Part shown: one piece after another, positions 25,932 through 33,759 of the stretch
Layout: every line of letters starts with the position of its first letter
How positions within the stretch are numbered: the stretch's first letter is position 1
From: Poriferisodalis sp026713105
Lineage (GTDB): Bacteria; Actinomycetota; Acidimicrobiia; Acidimicrobiales; Poriferisodalaceae
Reading direction: 5' to 3'
DNA: 64,000 nucleotides
Assembly (NCBI GenBank): GCA_965115995.1
Contig: OZ220472.1
Span: 1,240,001 to 1,304,000, forward strand
Notes under the pieces: generated by a model
Seen by the model: only the letters and a program-made list of their open reading frames with translations
Told to the model about the DNA's origin: nothing
Databases searched by the model: none
Program-made: the position numbers and the translations under genes

Positions 25932-27371
25932 TCAGGCCCGCTCGCCGGTGTCGATGATGGCGGTGCGCAGGTCGGTCATGTCGAGGATCGTGTACTTCCC
26001 GCCGATGCGGCCCCAGCCGGTGCCCGTGCGAGAGGCGCCGCCGAAGGGCGGGTGCTGCTCCCAGAATGCAGTGCCCTCGTTGACCAGCACGGTGCCGCTG
26101 CGCAGCTCGTCGATCGCTCGGTAGGCGCGGGCCAGCGATGAGGTAAAGACCGAGGCCTGCAAGCCGAGATCGGAAGCGTTTGCGAGCGCGAACGCCTCAT
26201 CATCGGTGTCGAAGCTGGTGATCGGTATGACGGGTCCGAACGTCTCGTCCAGGAAGACGTCCATGACGGGCGTCACGTTGTCGATGACGGTGAGCTCGTA
26301 GTACAAGTCGGTGGGTTGATCGGCTCTTCGCTCGCCGCCGCAGAGCACTCGGCCGCCGAGCGCCTGGGCGTCGGCGACGTGGGCATCCATGCGGGCGGCC
26401 ACCGTCTCGTTGTTGAGCGGTCCCATCAGCGTGGCGTCGTCCAGCGGATCACCCAAGGCCACTCGTTCGGTCCGGTCGACCACCCGATCGACCATTTCGT
26501 CGTGGACTGAGCGGTGCACCAGCAGGCGCTCGGTCGCGACGCAGCACTGTCCCGACACGAAGTGAGCGCCGAAGACGGCTGCATCCGCGGCTGCGGGAAG
26601 GTCGGCGTCGTCGAAGACGATCTGCGGGCCGTTGCCCGACGCCTCGATGATCGTGCGTTTCATGCCTGCGGCGGCAACGATGGCTTCCGCGGTCGTCTGC
26701 GAGCCGACGAAGCCGACGCCGTGCACGCCTGGGTGCGAGACGAGCGCCTGGCCGATGTCGCCTCGGCCCATCACCACCGATACCGACCCGGGCGGGAAAC
26801 CTGCCTCGGCGACTGCGTCTGCTAGCGCAAGTGCCGAGAGCGGTGCGTTCTCCGACGGCTTGATCACTGCTGGATTGCCTGCAGCCAATGCCGCTGCCAG
26901 CAGTTCCGCCGGAATGTTCATCGGGAAGTTCCACGGCGTGATCAGCGCATAGACACCGTTCGGCTTGCGATGGGTGAACACTCGCTTGTGGGGATCTACG
27001 CTGGGCAGCACATGAGTTTCGAGCCGCTTGATCTCCTCAGCAGCCAGCCGGAAGATCTCCGCCGATTCGGCCAGCTCGTCGGCAGCCTCCGCGGCGAGCG
27101 GCTTGCCGCTCTCACGGGCGAGCTGCTCGGCGTGTTCGCCCGCTGATGCATCGATGCGGCCGGCTGCGGAGTGCAGCAGCTCGGCTCGCTCGAAAAAGCT
27201 CAGGCGCTCAAGTTCGCCAGCAGCTTCATTGGCGCCGGCGACGGCGTCATCGATGTCGCCAAGCGACGCGACATCAACTCGCTCAAGCACATCGCCGGTT
27301 GCTGGCTCGCGGACCGTGAGCGTTTCGATGCTCCGACCTAAGCGTCGCTCGCCATCGATGAGCTGATGCAT
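25932..27371 (-). CDS. Aldehyde dehydrogenase family protein
   Basis: A 479-residue NAD(P)-dependent aldehyde dehydrogenase. ALITPWNFPMNIPAE near residue 142 and GFVGSQTTAEAI near 220 are the cofactor-binding regions. The general base is Glu243, in IIEASGNGPQIVF, a variant of the usual ELGGN. The catalytic cysteine is Cys277 in VSGQCCVATER. It starts 9 bases after the kinase gene ends. In this operon it would oxidise the semialdehyde released by the phospho-lyase, which is inference. By sequence it could be a succinate-semialdehyde, lactaldehyde or GapN-like enzyme. Confidence 0.93.
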   Translation of the reverse strand: MHQLIDGERRLGRSIETLTVREPATGDVLERVDVASLGDIDDAVAGANEAAGELERLSFFERAELLHSAAGRIDASAGEHAEQLARESGKPLAAEAADELAESAEIFRLAAEEIKRLETHVLPSVDPHKRVFTHRKPNGVYALITPWNFPMNIPAELLAAALAAGNPAVIKPSENAPLSALALADAVAEAGFPPGSVSVVMGRGDIGQALVSHPGVHGVGFVGSQTTAEAIVAAAGMKRTIIEASGNGPQIVFDDADLPAAADAAVFGAHFVSGQCCVATERLLVHRSVHDEMVDRVVDRTERVALGDPLDDATLMGPLNNETVAARMDAHVADAQALGGRVLCGGERRADQPTDLYYELTVIDNVTPVMDVFLDETFGPVIPITSFDTDDEAFALANASDLGLQASVFTSSLARAYRAIDELRSGTVLVNEGTAFWEQHPPFGGASRTGTGWGRIGGKYTILDMTDLRTAIIDTGERA

Positions 27372-27380
27372 CTGCGAACC

Positions 27381-28409
27381 CTAGATCGGGGTCGGCGAGC
27401 TCTTCAGCAGGCGCTCGCACCCAGAAACGACTCCCTTGCGGAACATCTCGAGTTGACCGTCGGGCCACGGAACCTCTGGCCGAGCGGCCCGCCAGCCGAG
27501 AATGGCCATGCCGCGGATGAGCTCGAACATCGGCACCAGCGCCAAGTCGTCATCACTGATCGGGCGAACTGCTCGATAGCTGTGCAGGAATGCCTGCCGG
27601 GCAGCGCGGAAGTCCGCGGTGTCCCGGGAATGGAACATCGCCACAGCGATGTCGTACTGGTGCCACCCGAAACCGGCGTCGTCAAAGTCGATCACGCTCA
27701 GTTGCCCGTCGCAGGTGAGCAGGTTTGCCAGATGCAGATCGGCATGAATCATGCTGAAGGTGCGGCGCGGCTCGCCATAGCGGCGAAGCCGTTCCCGGCA
27801 GTGATCGCGGGCCGTGATGAGCAGCTCCCGCTCGCGCCCATCGAGCACCGGGTTCTCCCAGAACGGACCCCAGAAGGGAGCATCGCCGAGCAATCCGTCC
27901 AAGTCCAGGCGATGGCGCCGGAACGATGACGGCGGCGTCCAGCCGGCCGCCTGGTTGTGCATCGCCGCCATCAGGCCGCCGAGCTGGCTGAACGGCGCGG
28001 CGATCTCGGGCGGTCCAGTTGCGTCGGTGTTGCGGTCGTGAGCGGTGAGCAACTCGCCGACAATCTCTCCTGGCGCCCAGACGTTGAGCCCAGCCTGCCG
28101 CGTCTCGTTCCCGGCAACGCCCACGGGCACGAAGTAGCGACCGTCGGGTGCGTCAACAGGCGTCGGCACCGAGATGCCGCTGCTGCGAAGTGCCTCCAGC
28201 CACACGCGTTCGGAGTTGAGCTCGTCGAGAGAGTGGTAGCCGGGCCGGTGCAGTCGCAGCACGTAGGCCTTTCCGGAGCGATCGTCGTCGGCCCGATATG
28301 TGACGTTCTCGCTGATGCCGACCAGTTGCAGGCGCGCAGTCTCGATGCCGAATGCGCGCAGTGCCTCTCGGGCGGCTGGTTCGTAACGGGTAGCAAACCC
28401 GTCAGCCAT
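27381..28409 (-). CDS. APH-fold phosphotransferase (hydroxylysine/homoserine-kinase-like)
   Basis: A 342-residue kinase of the aminoglycoside phosphotransferase/choline kinase fold. The catalytic loop is intact: IHADLHLANLL holds the Asp base and the metal-binding Asn, and VIDFDDAGFGWHQYD supplies the second metal-binding Asp. It should phosphorylate a hydroxyl group on a small amine or amino acid. It overlaps the PLP enzyme gene by 8 bases. The pairing of this kinase fold with a phospho-lyase-type class III enzyme matches the human HYKK/PHYKPL pair acting on 5-hydroxylysine. That parallel is inference. Confidence 0.88.
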   Translation of the reverse strand: MADGFATRYEPAAREALRAFGIETARLQLVGISENVTYRADDDRSGKAYVLRLHRPGYHSLDELNSERVWLEALRSSGISVPTPVDAPDGRYFVPVGVAGNETRQAGLNVWAPGEIVGELLTAHDRNTDATGPPEIAAPFSQLGGLMAAMHNQAAGWTPPSSFRRHRLDLDGLLGDAPFWGPFWENPVLDGRERELLITARDHCRERLRRYGEPRRTFSMIHADLHLANLLTCDGQLSVIDFDDAGFGWHQYDIAVAMFHSRDTADFRAARQAFLHSYRAVRPISDDDLALVPMFELIRGMAILGWRAARPEVPWPDGQLEMFRKGVVSGCERLLKSSPTPI

Positions 28410-29682
28410 CGATTTCCTGCAGCACCGCGTCGAACGCAGCGAGGAACTCCTCGGCGTGGGACTGTTGCAGGACGAGCGGCGGGCGGAGTTTCAGCACGTT
28501 GGCAAACTCACCGGCGTTCGAAGCAAGCACACCTTGGTCTTTCAACCGGTCGGTGAACTCGACCGCCCGTGATCGGTCAGGCACCAGCTCGCCCTCCGGC
28601 TCCACCATCTCCACTCCGATGTACAGGCCGTGGCCCCGGACATCGCCGATCCATGGGCATCGTTCGGCGCGTTCCACCAGTGCCGCCCGCAACCCGAATC
28701 CGAGCTCTGCGACGCTCGCGGCCAGCCCACGCTCCTCGATCTCGTCGATGACTGCGTGCCCGACGGCAGCTTGCAGCGGGCTCGCGCCGAAGGTGTTGAA
28801 GTAGCGGGTCTCGCCCCGGAAGCGTTCGACCAGATCCCGGCTGGCGACTGTTGCCGCGAGCGGCAGGCCGTTCCCCATGGGCTTACCCATCACGGCAATG
28901 TCGGGCTCGAAGCCGGTCAATTCGTAGCCCCACCAGCGACCGGTTCTGCAGTAGCCGGCCTGCACCTCGTCGGCGATCACCAAGCCGCCGGCGGCTCGCA
29001 CGAGATCCGCAGCCTTCGCCATGAAATCGCCCGGTATGTCCGGCAGGCCTTCATTGGCCTGGATCGAGCACAAGATGACGGCGGCGACGCCGGCACCAGA
29101 CGACTCCAGCCGTTCGATGGCTGTCGCCAGCTCGTCGAGGTAGGCGTCGGCGAGTGCCCGCTCATCCAGCCCTGCCCGGATCGGACGCAATTGCTGTGGA
29201 TACGGGAATGTCGTCACGTCGGGGTGCTCGTCGGGCCTTATCGCCGCCCGACGCAACGCGATGACCGCTTCGGTATTGCCGTGGTAGGTGGCATTGGTGG
29301 CGATGACACCACGGCGTCCGGTTGCGATGCGAGCTATAGCCATCGCCACCTCGACGGCTTCGGTGCCGGTGCAGGTGATGACAGCGCTCTCGATCCCGTC
29401 GTGATGCAATGCCACCAATCGCTCGGCGAAGCTGACGATGCCCTCGTGCAGGTAGCGGCTGTGCACGTTCAGCGTGGCCTGCTGGGCCGCCATGGCCTCT
29501 GCCACGCGGGCATTGCCATGCCCCACGCACGGCACGTTGTTGTACATGTCGATGTAGCGGCGGCCGTCCGCGTCGAAGAGCTCGACGCCGTCGCCTCGCA
29601 CGATGTGCAGCGGGTCGGTGTAAAAGAGCTGCGCGCCGACGCCCAGCGCCCGGTCACGTCGTGCTTGAAGCGACTGGTTCAC
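28402..29682 (-). CDS. Class III PLP enzyme resembling phosphoethanolamine/phosphohydroxylysine phospho-lyases
   Basis: A 426-residue fold type I PLP enzyme. The Schiff-base lysine is Lys267 in VMGKPMGNGLP, with Asp238 in VIADEVQAGYCRTG. Shared with animal ETNPPL/PHYKPL phospho-lyases are DPLHIVRG, MYNNVPCVGHGN, HSRYLHEGIV, MGKPMGNG and the segment TRYFNTFGASP. Those enzymes eliminate phosphate and ammonia from phosphorylated amino alcohols to give an aldehyde. The gene overlaps both neighbours (4 and 8 bases), a kinase and a PhyH oxygenase, which fits that reaction better than an ordinary omega-transaminase. A transaminase role cannot be excluded. Confidence 0.88.
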   Translation of the reverse strand: MNQSLQARRDRALGVGAQLFYTDPLHIVRGDGVELFDADGRRYIDMYNNVPCVGHGNARVAEAMAAQQATLNVHSRYLHEGIVSFAERLVALHHDGIESAVITCTGTEAVEVAMAIARIATGRRGVIATNATYHGNTEAVIALRRAAIRPDEHPDVTTFPYPQQLRPIRAGLDERALADAYLDELATAIERLESSGAGVAAVILCSIQANEGLPDIPGDFMAKAADLVRAAGGLVIADEVQAGYCRTGRWWGYELTGFEPDIAVMGKPMGNGLPLAATVASRDLVERFRGETRYFNTFGASPLQAAVGHAVIDEIEERGLAASVAELGFGLRAALVERAERCPWIGDVRGHGLYIGVEMVEPEGELVPDRSRAVEFTDRLKDQGVLASNAGEFANVLKLRPPLVLQQSHAEEFLAAFDAVLQEIDG

Positions 29683-30554
29683 TCCACAGTATTCAGCAGC
29701 GCAGAGTTGGAGTGCTTCGAGCTCGGCTTGCGGCCCAGCGCTATTTCCGGTGTGAGCAGATCGACCGGCCCGGGCATGCCGTGGGGGTCGGAGTAGTAGC
29801 CGAGCGCGTAGTTGCCCATCGAGTACCCCATCAGGTCAGCCAGCTCTGGATCGAGCTCCTTGGCGACCTCGGGCGGGCAGGACAGGAACTGGTTTTCCTC
29901 GGTACGGAGCCAACCGAGCGTGTAGGTGATGTTGATGCCGGTGCGGTCGGCATCGCCGCGGTTCTCACCTCCGCCGTGGATCACCGAACCCGAATACAGC
30001 AAGACCGACCCGGCACCCATTGCGGCCTGGGTCTTCTCGTCGTCGGTGGCTCGACGCTCCTCGTCCCACCCGGGACTTCCCGGCACGATCCGGGTGCCGC
30101 CGTTGGTGGGCGTGAAGTCGGTGACGGCCCACATGGTGTTGAACTGAGGCTCGATCTCGCCGGGGATGTAGCCGCCCCATGCCAGACGGTCTCGGTGAAG
30201 CGGCTGGGTGCCCTGGCCGGGCTTGATGTTGATGACTTGGGTCAGGTGCAGCTGGATCTTGTTGGTGTAAGGACTGAGGAACCGGTTGGCCAGGCTGATG
30301 ACCTTGTCGTGCATGACCAGCTCACGGCACGCTGGCGAGCGGGCCACCAGCGCTCCTGTACGGGTGGTGTTGTGGCCCGAGAAGTTGTCGAGTCCGCCTG
30401 GTGTCTTGTCGATCCATGGCCGCAGCTCGGCCTCGAGCCGCTCCACCATGTCCAGATCGATGGCGTCTTCGATGATGGCACCGCCGTCAATCCGCACGAC
30501 TTCGGCTATCTCTTCCTCGGGGCTGTCCAGCTTGAAACGCGCGAGTTCGGCCAT
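29679..30554 (-). CDS. PhyH family Fe(II)/2-oxoglutarate dioxygenase
   Basis: A 291-residue phytanoyl-CoA dioxygenase family protein. The iron-binding triad is visible as His120 and Asp122 (PLHRDRLAW) and His193 (VIHGGGENR). Arg204 in DADRTGINIT is positioned to bind 2-oxoglutarate. Members hydroxylate unactivated carbons of acyl-CoAs, ectoine, amino acids or natural products. It is the first gene of the minus-strand unit and overlaps the phospho-lyase-like gene by 4 bases, so it may supply the hydroxyl group that the kinase then phosphorylates. Confidence 0.92.
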   Translation of the reverse strand: MAELARFKLDSPEEEIAEVVRIDGGAIIEDAIDLDMVERLEAELRPWIDKTPGGLDNFSGHNTTRTGALVARSPACRELVMHDKVISLANRFLSPYTNKIQLHLTQVINIKPGQGTQPLHRDRLAWGGYIPGEIEPQFNTMWAVTDFTPTNGGTRIVPGSPGWDEERRATDDEKTQAAMGAGSVLLYSGSVIHGGGENRGDADRTGINITYTLGWLRTEENQFLSCPPEVAKELDPELADLMGYSMGNYALGYYSDPHGMPGPVDLLTPEIALGRKPSSKHSNSALLNTVE

Positions 30555-30619
30555 GTCTCAACAGTACGCGTCGTCGCCGGTGAGCGCCGTCCTTGAGCGA
30601 CGCGTGCCAACAGAGGTGC

Positions 30620-31087
30620 CTACGGGCACGTTCGGCGCAGCACGCGCACTGCCCGACGCGTGCTCGGCATGGAGTTCGTCACACGGATCGGTATGGGCCG
30701 CCAAGCGGTCTCGGTTGCTCGGCGTTCCGATGTGCGCCGTCGCTCGGTAGCGCACGCGCGGCGGGCGGGCAGTGCTCTTGCCCCGAGCATGTGGGAGACC
30801 GCCACGAGGCCGTGATGGAAGAAGCGATCGTTCGCTTCGCTCCACGCGCCGTAGGCATCGAGTTCGGCTCGCATCTGAGCGACCTCGGCGGCGACGCTCT
30901 CTTCGTATTCTTCAGCGCGCTGTTCAAGGCGTCGCAGCTTGGCTTCGGTCTTTCTGACAAACCGGCGGTGGCGCCGCAGGAGGAGCACCTGGTTTGCGGC
31001 CGCGATCAGGAGGACCGCCACCGACCAGGCGATGAATATCGGCTTGGGAATCCCCGCTGCGAGCAGCGAGGCCGCTTCGGTACTCAC
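30620..31087 (-). CDS. Small membrane-anchored coiled-coil protein (hypothetical)
   Basis: A 155-codon frame with GTG start. Residues 13-35 (PKPIFIAWSVAVLLIAAANQ and on) form one membrane segment. Residues 38-85 are a charged heptad-like helix (LRRLEQRAEEYEESVAAEVA). The last 45 residues are arginine-rich and low in complexity, which is often a sign of non-coding frame, so the true C-terminus may be affected by sequence error. I recognise no family. It is divergent from the gene at 31254 and upstream of the PhyH gene. If it is not real, 30555-31253 is a gap without a clear gene. Confidence 0.45.
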   Translation of the reverse strand: MSTEAASLLAAGIPKPIFIAWSVAVLLIAAANQVLLLRRHRRFVRKTEAKLRRLEQRAEEYEESVAAEVAQMRAELDAYGAWSEANDRFFHHGLVAVSHMLGARALPARRACATERRRTSERRATETAWRPIPIRVTNSMPSTRRAVRVLRRTCP

Positions 31088-31165
31088 CGCCCGGCTCCGT
31101 CCGTGCGAACCGGGAATCGATCATGTCTGCGCAGTGTCATGTGCCCACACAAGCAAACTGCCGAT

Positions 31166-31199
31166 TTGAAAGCAATTGAATTTATTGAAAGATGCTGAA
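31166..31199. promoter_or_regulatory. AT-rich array of four TTGAA-type repeats in helical phase
   Basis: TTGAA at 31166, 31176 and 31185 and CTGAA at 31195 are spaced 10, 9 and 10 bases apart. The surrounding 50 bases are far richer in A/T than any other intergenic part of the window. It lies between the divergent starts at 31087 and 31254, so it may be a protein-binding array, an UP element or a bend. Confidence 0.45.
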
Positions 31200-31240
31200 A
31201 AGTGTTGTTTGTGGGCGCGACACGGGCGCGATCACGGACC

Positions 31241-31246
31241 TACGCT
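31241..31246 (+). promoter_or_regulatory. Candidate -10 box (TACGCT) for a leaderless transcript
   Basis: TACGCT ends 7 bases before GTG 31254. GCGACA at 31217-31222 could be the -35 with an 18-base spacer. No ribosome-binding site is present, so the transcription and translation starts probably coincide. Confidence 0.45.
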
Positions 31247-31253
31247 GCGCCGA

Positions 31254-32228
31254 GTGAGTGAGCCGAGCGACAGCGTGCCGGTCTTCACGCCGGACGACGA
31301 CAGTTTCCACGCGCACCTGCGCGGCGACGACTGGTGGTTCACCGAGACCGCGTGGTTCTCGTTCCACCACCGCGAACGTGCCCTCGGCGGATGGCTGTAC
31401 ACCCTTGTCCGACACAACATCGGCACAATCTCCGGTGGTGCGTGGGTGTGGGACGACACCGCACACTTGCCGTGGGAGGTGGCCTACAGCTCCAATCTCT
31501 CTGCGCTGCGACTGCCGCCCGAGCTCGACCTGCGCAACGCGACGCTGCCCAACGGGGTCAGCGTCCGGGCCGAGACACCCACGATGGCGTACCGGATCGG
31601 CTACGACGACCCGGGACGCTTCAGCGCCGACTTGCGCTTCGAGGCAGTGCTGCCGCCCCGGCCGCTGACGGCGGGGGGCTCGACGTTCGGCCATTCGGCG
31701 CACTTCGACCAGATCGGCAGGGTCACCGGGACCATTGAGCTGGCGGGCGAGCAGATCGGCATCGATTGCTGGTCGATGCGCGATCGCACCTGGGGCCGGC
31801 GGCCCGAGGACCGTCCCCGCCAGGCCGCCTACGTCACCGGAGCAGGTGATGACGGCTCGGGCTTCTTGGCCGTCACCAGTTCCCGAGACGGCCGCGACCG
31901 TGTCGCGTATGGGTTCGTTCAGCGCGGGGATGCTCAAGTCAGCCTCGTCGACGGTGATCGCACGGTTCGTCGCAGCCCCGAGGGCTGGATATCGGAGATC
32001 CGCATCGACGCCGTCGACGCTGCCGGTGACTCTTTCGCCGCCACCGGCACGCCCGTCAGCCGGATCATCATCAACCGACACAGCTTCATCGACATCAACA
32101 GCCTTGTCCGCTGGGAGGCGGTGGGAGCGGGTACCTGGTGGGGCGAGGATCAGGACATGTGGCCCGTCCGCCGCTTCGCCGCCGCCAAGCGCAGCGGAGA
32201 CTGGTCCATCCCGAGCTCCAGACCATGA
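31254..32228 (+). CDS. Conserved hypothetical protein, lipocalin-like (AttH/DUF7064-type) fold
   Basis: A 324-residue protein rich in beta strands and Trp, without signal peptide or membrane segment. Motifs include WWFTETAWFSFHHRERALGG, VWDDTAHLPWEVAYSSN and IDCWSMRDRTWGRRPEDRPR. The last resembles the conserved D(x)SWG/DRTWG region of AttH/CrtC-type lipocalin-fold proteins and of actinobacterial DUF7064 proteins. I infer the fold from pattern only. The GTG at 31254 is preferred to an ATG at 31176 because a TACGCT box lies directly before it. It overlaps the next gene by 4 bases and forms a three-gene unit with a phosphotransferase. Confidence 0.75.
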   Translation: MSEPSDSVPVFTPDDDSFHAHLRGDDWWFTETAWFSFHHRERALGGWLYTLVRHNIGTISGGAWVWDDTAHLPWEVAYSSNLSALRLPPELDLRNATLPNGVSVRAETPTMAYRIGYDDPGRFSADLRFEAVLPPRPLTAGGSTFGHSAHFDQIGRVTGTIELAGEQIGIDCWSMRDRTWGRRPEDRPRQAAYVTGAGDDGSGFLAVTSSRDGRDRVAYGFVQRGDAQVSLVDGDRTVRRSPEGWISEIRIDAVDAAGDSFAATGTPVSRIIINRHSFIDINSLVRWEAVGAGTWWGEDQDMWPVRRFAAAKRSGDWSIPSSRP

Positions 32229-32662
32229 GCCTCGACGACCACGAGTTGCTGTCACGGCTCGCCGACACCGTGCGGACCCAGATCGCGCCCGCAGTCGACG
32301 ACGAATACGCCCGCACCCAGGCGTTCATGGTCTCGGTGATCTTGCACCGGCTGGCGAAACAAGCTCAGTTGTCTGACGAACATCGCACGGCTGAGACTGC
32401 CGATGTCGCAGCCCTGGCCGATCAGCTCGACGCAGTCATGGCGAGGGCCCGCACCGCTGCCGAGGATGCAGGAGATGTCCCCGAAAGTGTCGGTAACGCT
32501 GTCGCTCACATGCGGAGCCAGGCGTCGATTGCCGCCGCGTCGGAGATCATCGAGGCTCTGTACGGCTGGGATGCCTCCCATCCTGCGGCTGAGTCGGCAT
32601 TGGCCGCCATCCGCTTTGCGCTGCGTAGCGACATCGACCGCCGCATGGAGATTGCGCGGTGA
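32225..32662 (+). CDS. Small helical protein of the phosphotransferase unit (DUF6285-like)
   Basis: A 145-residue, almost wholly helical, soluble protein beginning MSLDDHELLSRLADTVRTQI. No catalytic motif is visible. Small helical proteins of the DUF6285 type often sit beside ACAD10-type phosphotransferases, and the size, composition and position fit. The sequence similarity is too weak for me to assert membership. The start overlaps the upstream stop (ATGA), and the stop overlaps the next GTG, so it is translationally coupled on both sides and is certainly expressed with them. Confidence 0.75.
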   Translation: MSLDDHELLSRLADTVRTQIAPAVDDEYARTQAFMVSVILHRLAKQAQLSDEHRTAETADVAALADQLDAVMARARTAAEDAGDVPESVGNAVAHMRSQASIAAASEIIEALYGWDASHPAAESALAAIRFALRSDIDRRMEIAR

Positions 32663-33720
32663 ATGCGCCAGCCGTGCGCGGCTCAGGACCCGACGATCGC
32701 GACCTAGCCGGCGTCCTCGGCGAGTATCTGCGCGATCGTCTCGGCGCCAGCGGACCCGTCGGCATCGGCAGCCTCGAGCGAATAGCGGTTGGCTGGTCGC
32801 ACGAGACGTGGCTGTTCGACGCAGCCTGGTCCGACGGTATCGACGAGCAACGTCAGGGCTTCTGCCTGCGGCGCGACCCAGGCAACGCGCTGCTGCGGCA
32901 GGAATCCGATCTCGCACAACAGTTTCGGGTGCTGCGCTGCCTGGAGAGCACTGCGGTTGCTGCCCCGCGAGCCTTCTGGTACGAACCCGACCCTGCGGTT
33001 CTCGGTGCCCCCGCCATCGTGATGGAACGAGTCGTCGGCGAATGCCCGAGCCCGTGGCGCCGGGCGGGGCGTGAGTACTACGCCGCAGCGGCCGAACGGG
33101 GCGTGCTGCCGGCCAGCTTCACCGATGCATTGGCGGCAGTGCACAACGTCGACTGGAAGGCAGCGGGGCTGGAATTCCTCGGCGTCCCCAGGGCAGGCAG
33201 CGACTTTGCGCAGCGCGAGATCGCCAAGTGGCAGACGCTCATCGACGACTCCGGGCATCCGGGCCATCCGATTCTCGCCGACTTGATCGGCTGGCTGAAG
33301 CACAACGCGCCGCCGACCGACCAGCTCACGCTCGTGCACGGTGCGTTTCGGACCGGCAACGTCCTGATCCACGACGACCAAGTGTCGGCGATCCTCGACT
33401 GGGAACTTCAGGTCATCGGCGACCCCATGTACGACGTCGCGTACATGCTCACCGAACTCAACCGGGAGGGCACCGAGCTGCTGTCGAACGTGGTGCCCCG
33501 GGAGCTGTTTTTCGACCGGTACCAGCAGGCCACCGGCATCGAGATCGACGAAGAGCGCTGTGCCTACTTCCAGCTGCTCTATGCGATGCGTTCAGCGGCG
33601 TTCTGGATGAGCGCGGCAGGCCTGTATGCCGATGGCTCGAACAGTGACCTGCGGTTGGCCCGGACGCACTGGTCGATCACCGTCGCACTCGAACGCGCCG
33701 CCACCGAGCTGGGCTACTAG
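32659..33720 (+). CDS. Phosphotransferase family protein (ACAD10-like) lacking the catalytic Asp
   Basis: A 353-residue APH-fold protein. The N-lobe has VGWSHETWLFD and an ACAD10-type linker. The C-lobe has the second metal-binding Asp in AILDWELQVIGDPMYDVAYM. The catalytic loop reads LVHGAFRTGNVLIH: His227 and the Asn are present, but the expected Asp at position 229 is Ala. In characterised kinases of this fold that Asp is the catalytic base, so activity may be lost or altered. GTG at 32659 overlaps the previous stop. Homologues act with acyl-CoA dehydrogenases on hydroxyacyl-CoAs. Confidence 0.88.
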   Translation: MNAPAVRGSGPDDRDLAGVLGEYLRDRLGASGPVGIGSLERIAVGWSHETWLFDAAWSDGIDEQRQGFCLRRDPGNALLRQESDLAQQFRVLRCLESTAVAAPRAFWYEPDPAVLGAPAIVMERVVGECPSPWRRAGREYYAAAAERGVLPASFTDALAAVHNVDWKAAGLEFLGVPRAGSDFAQREIAKWQTLIDDSGHPGHPILADLIGWLKHNAPPTDQLTLVHGAFRTGNVLIHDDQVSAILDWELQVIGDPMYDVAYMLTELNREGTELLSNVVPRELFFDRYQQATGIEIDEERCAYFQLLYAMRSAAFWMSAAGLYADGSNSDLRLARTHWSITVALERAATELGY

Positions 33721-33759
33721 GTGACCTTGGGCCGCTGGCTTACGCGAGCAGGGTCGGGT

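Noticed and set aside
28402..29682. Simple annotation as an omega-amino acid transaminase
   Set aside because: The MGKPMGNG and RYFNTFGASP segments and the adjacent APH kinase fit the phospho-lyase subgroup better, although a transaminase is kept as the alternative.
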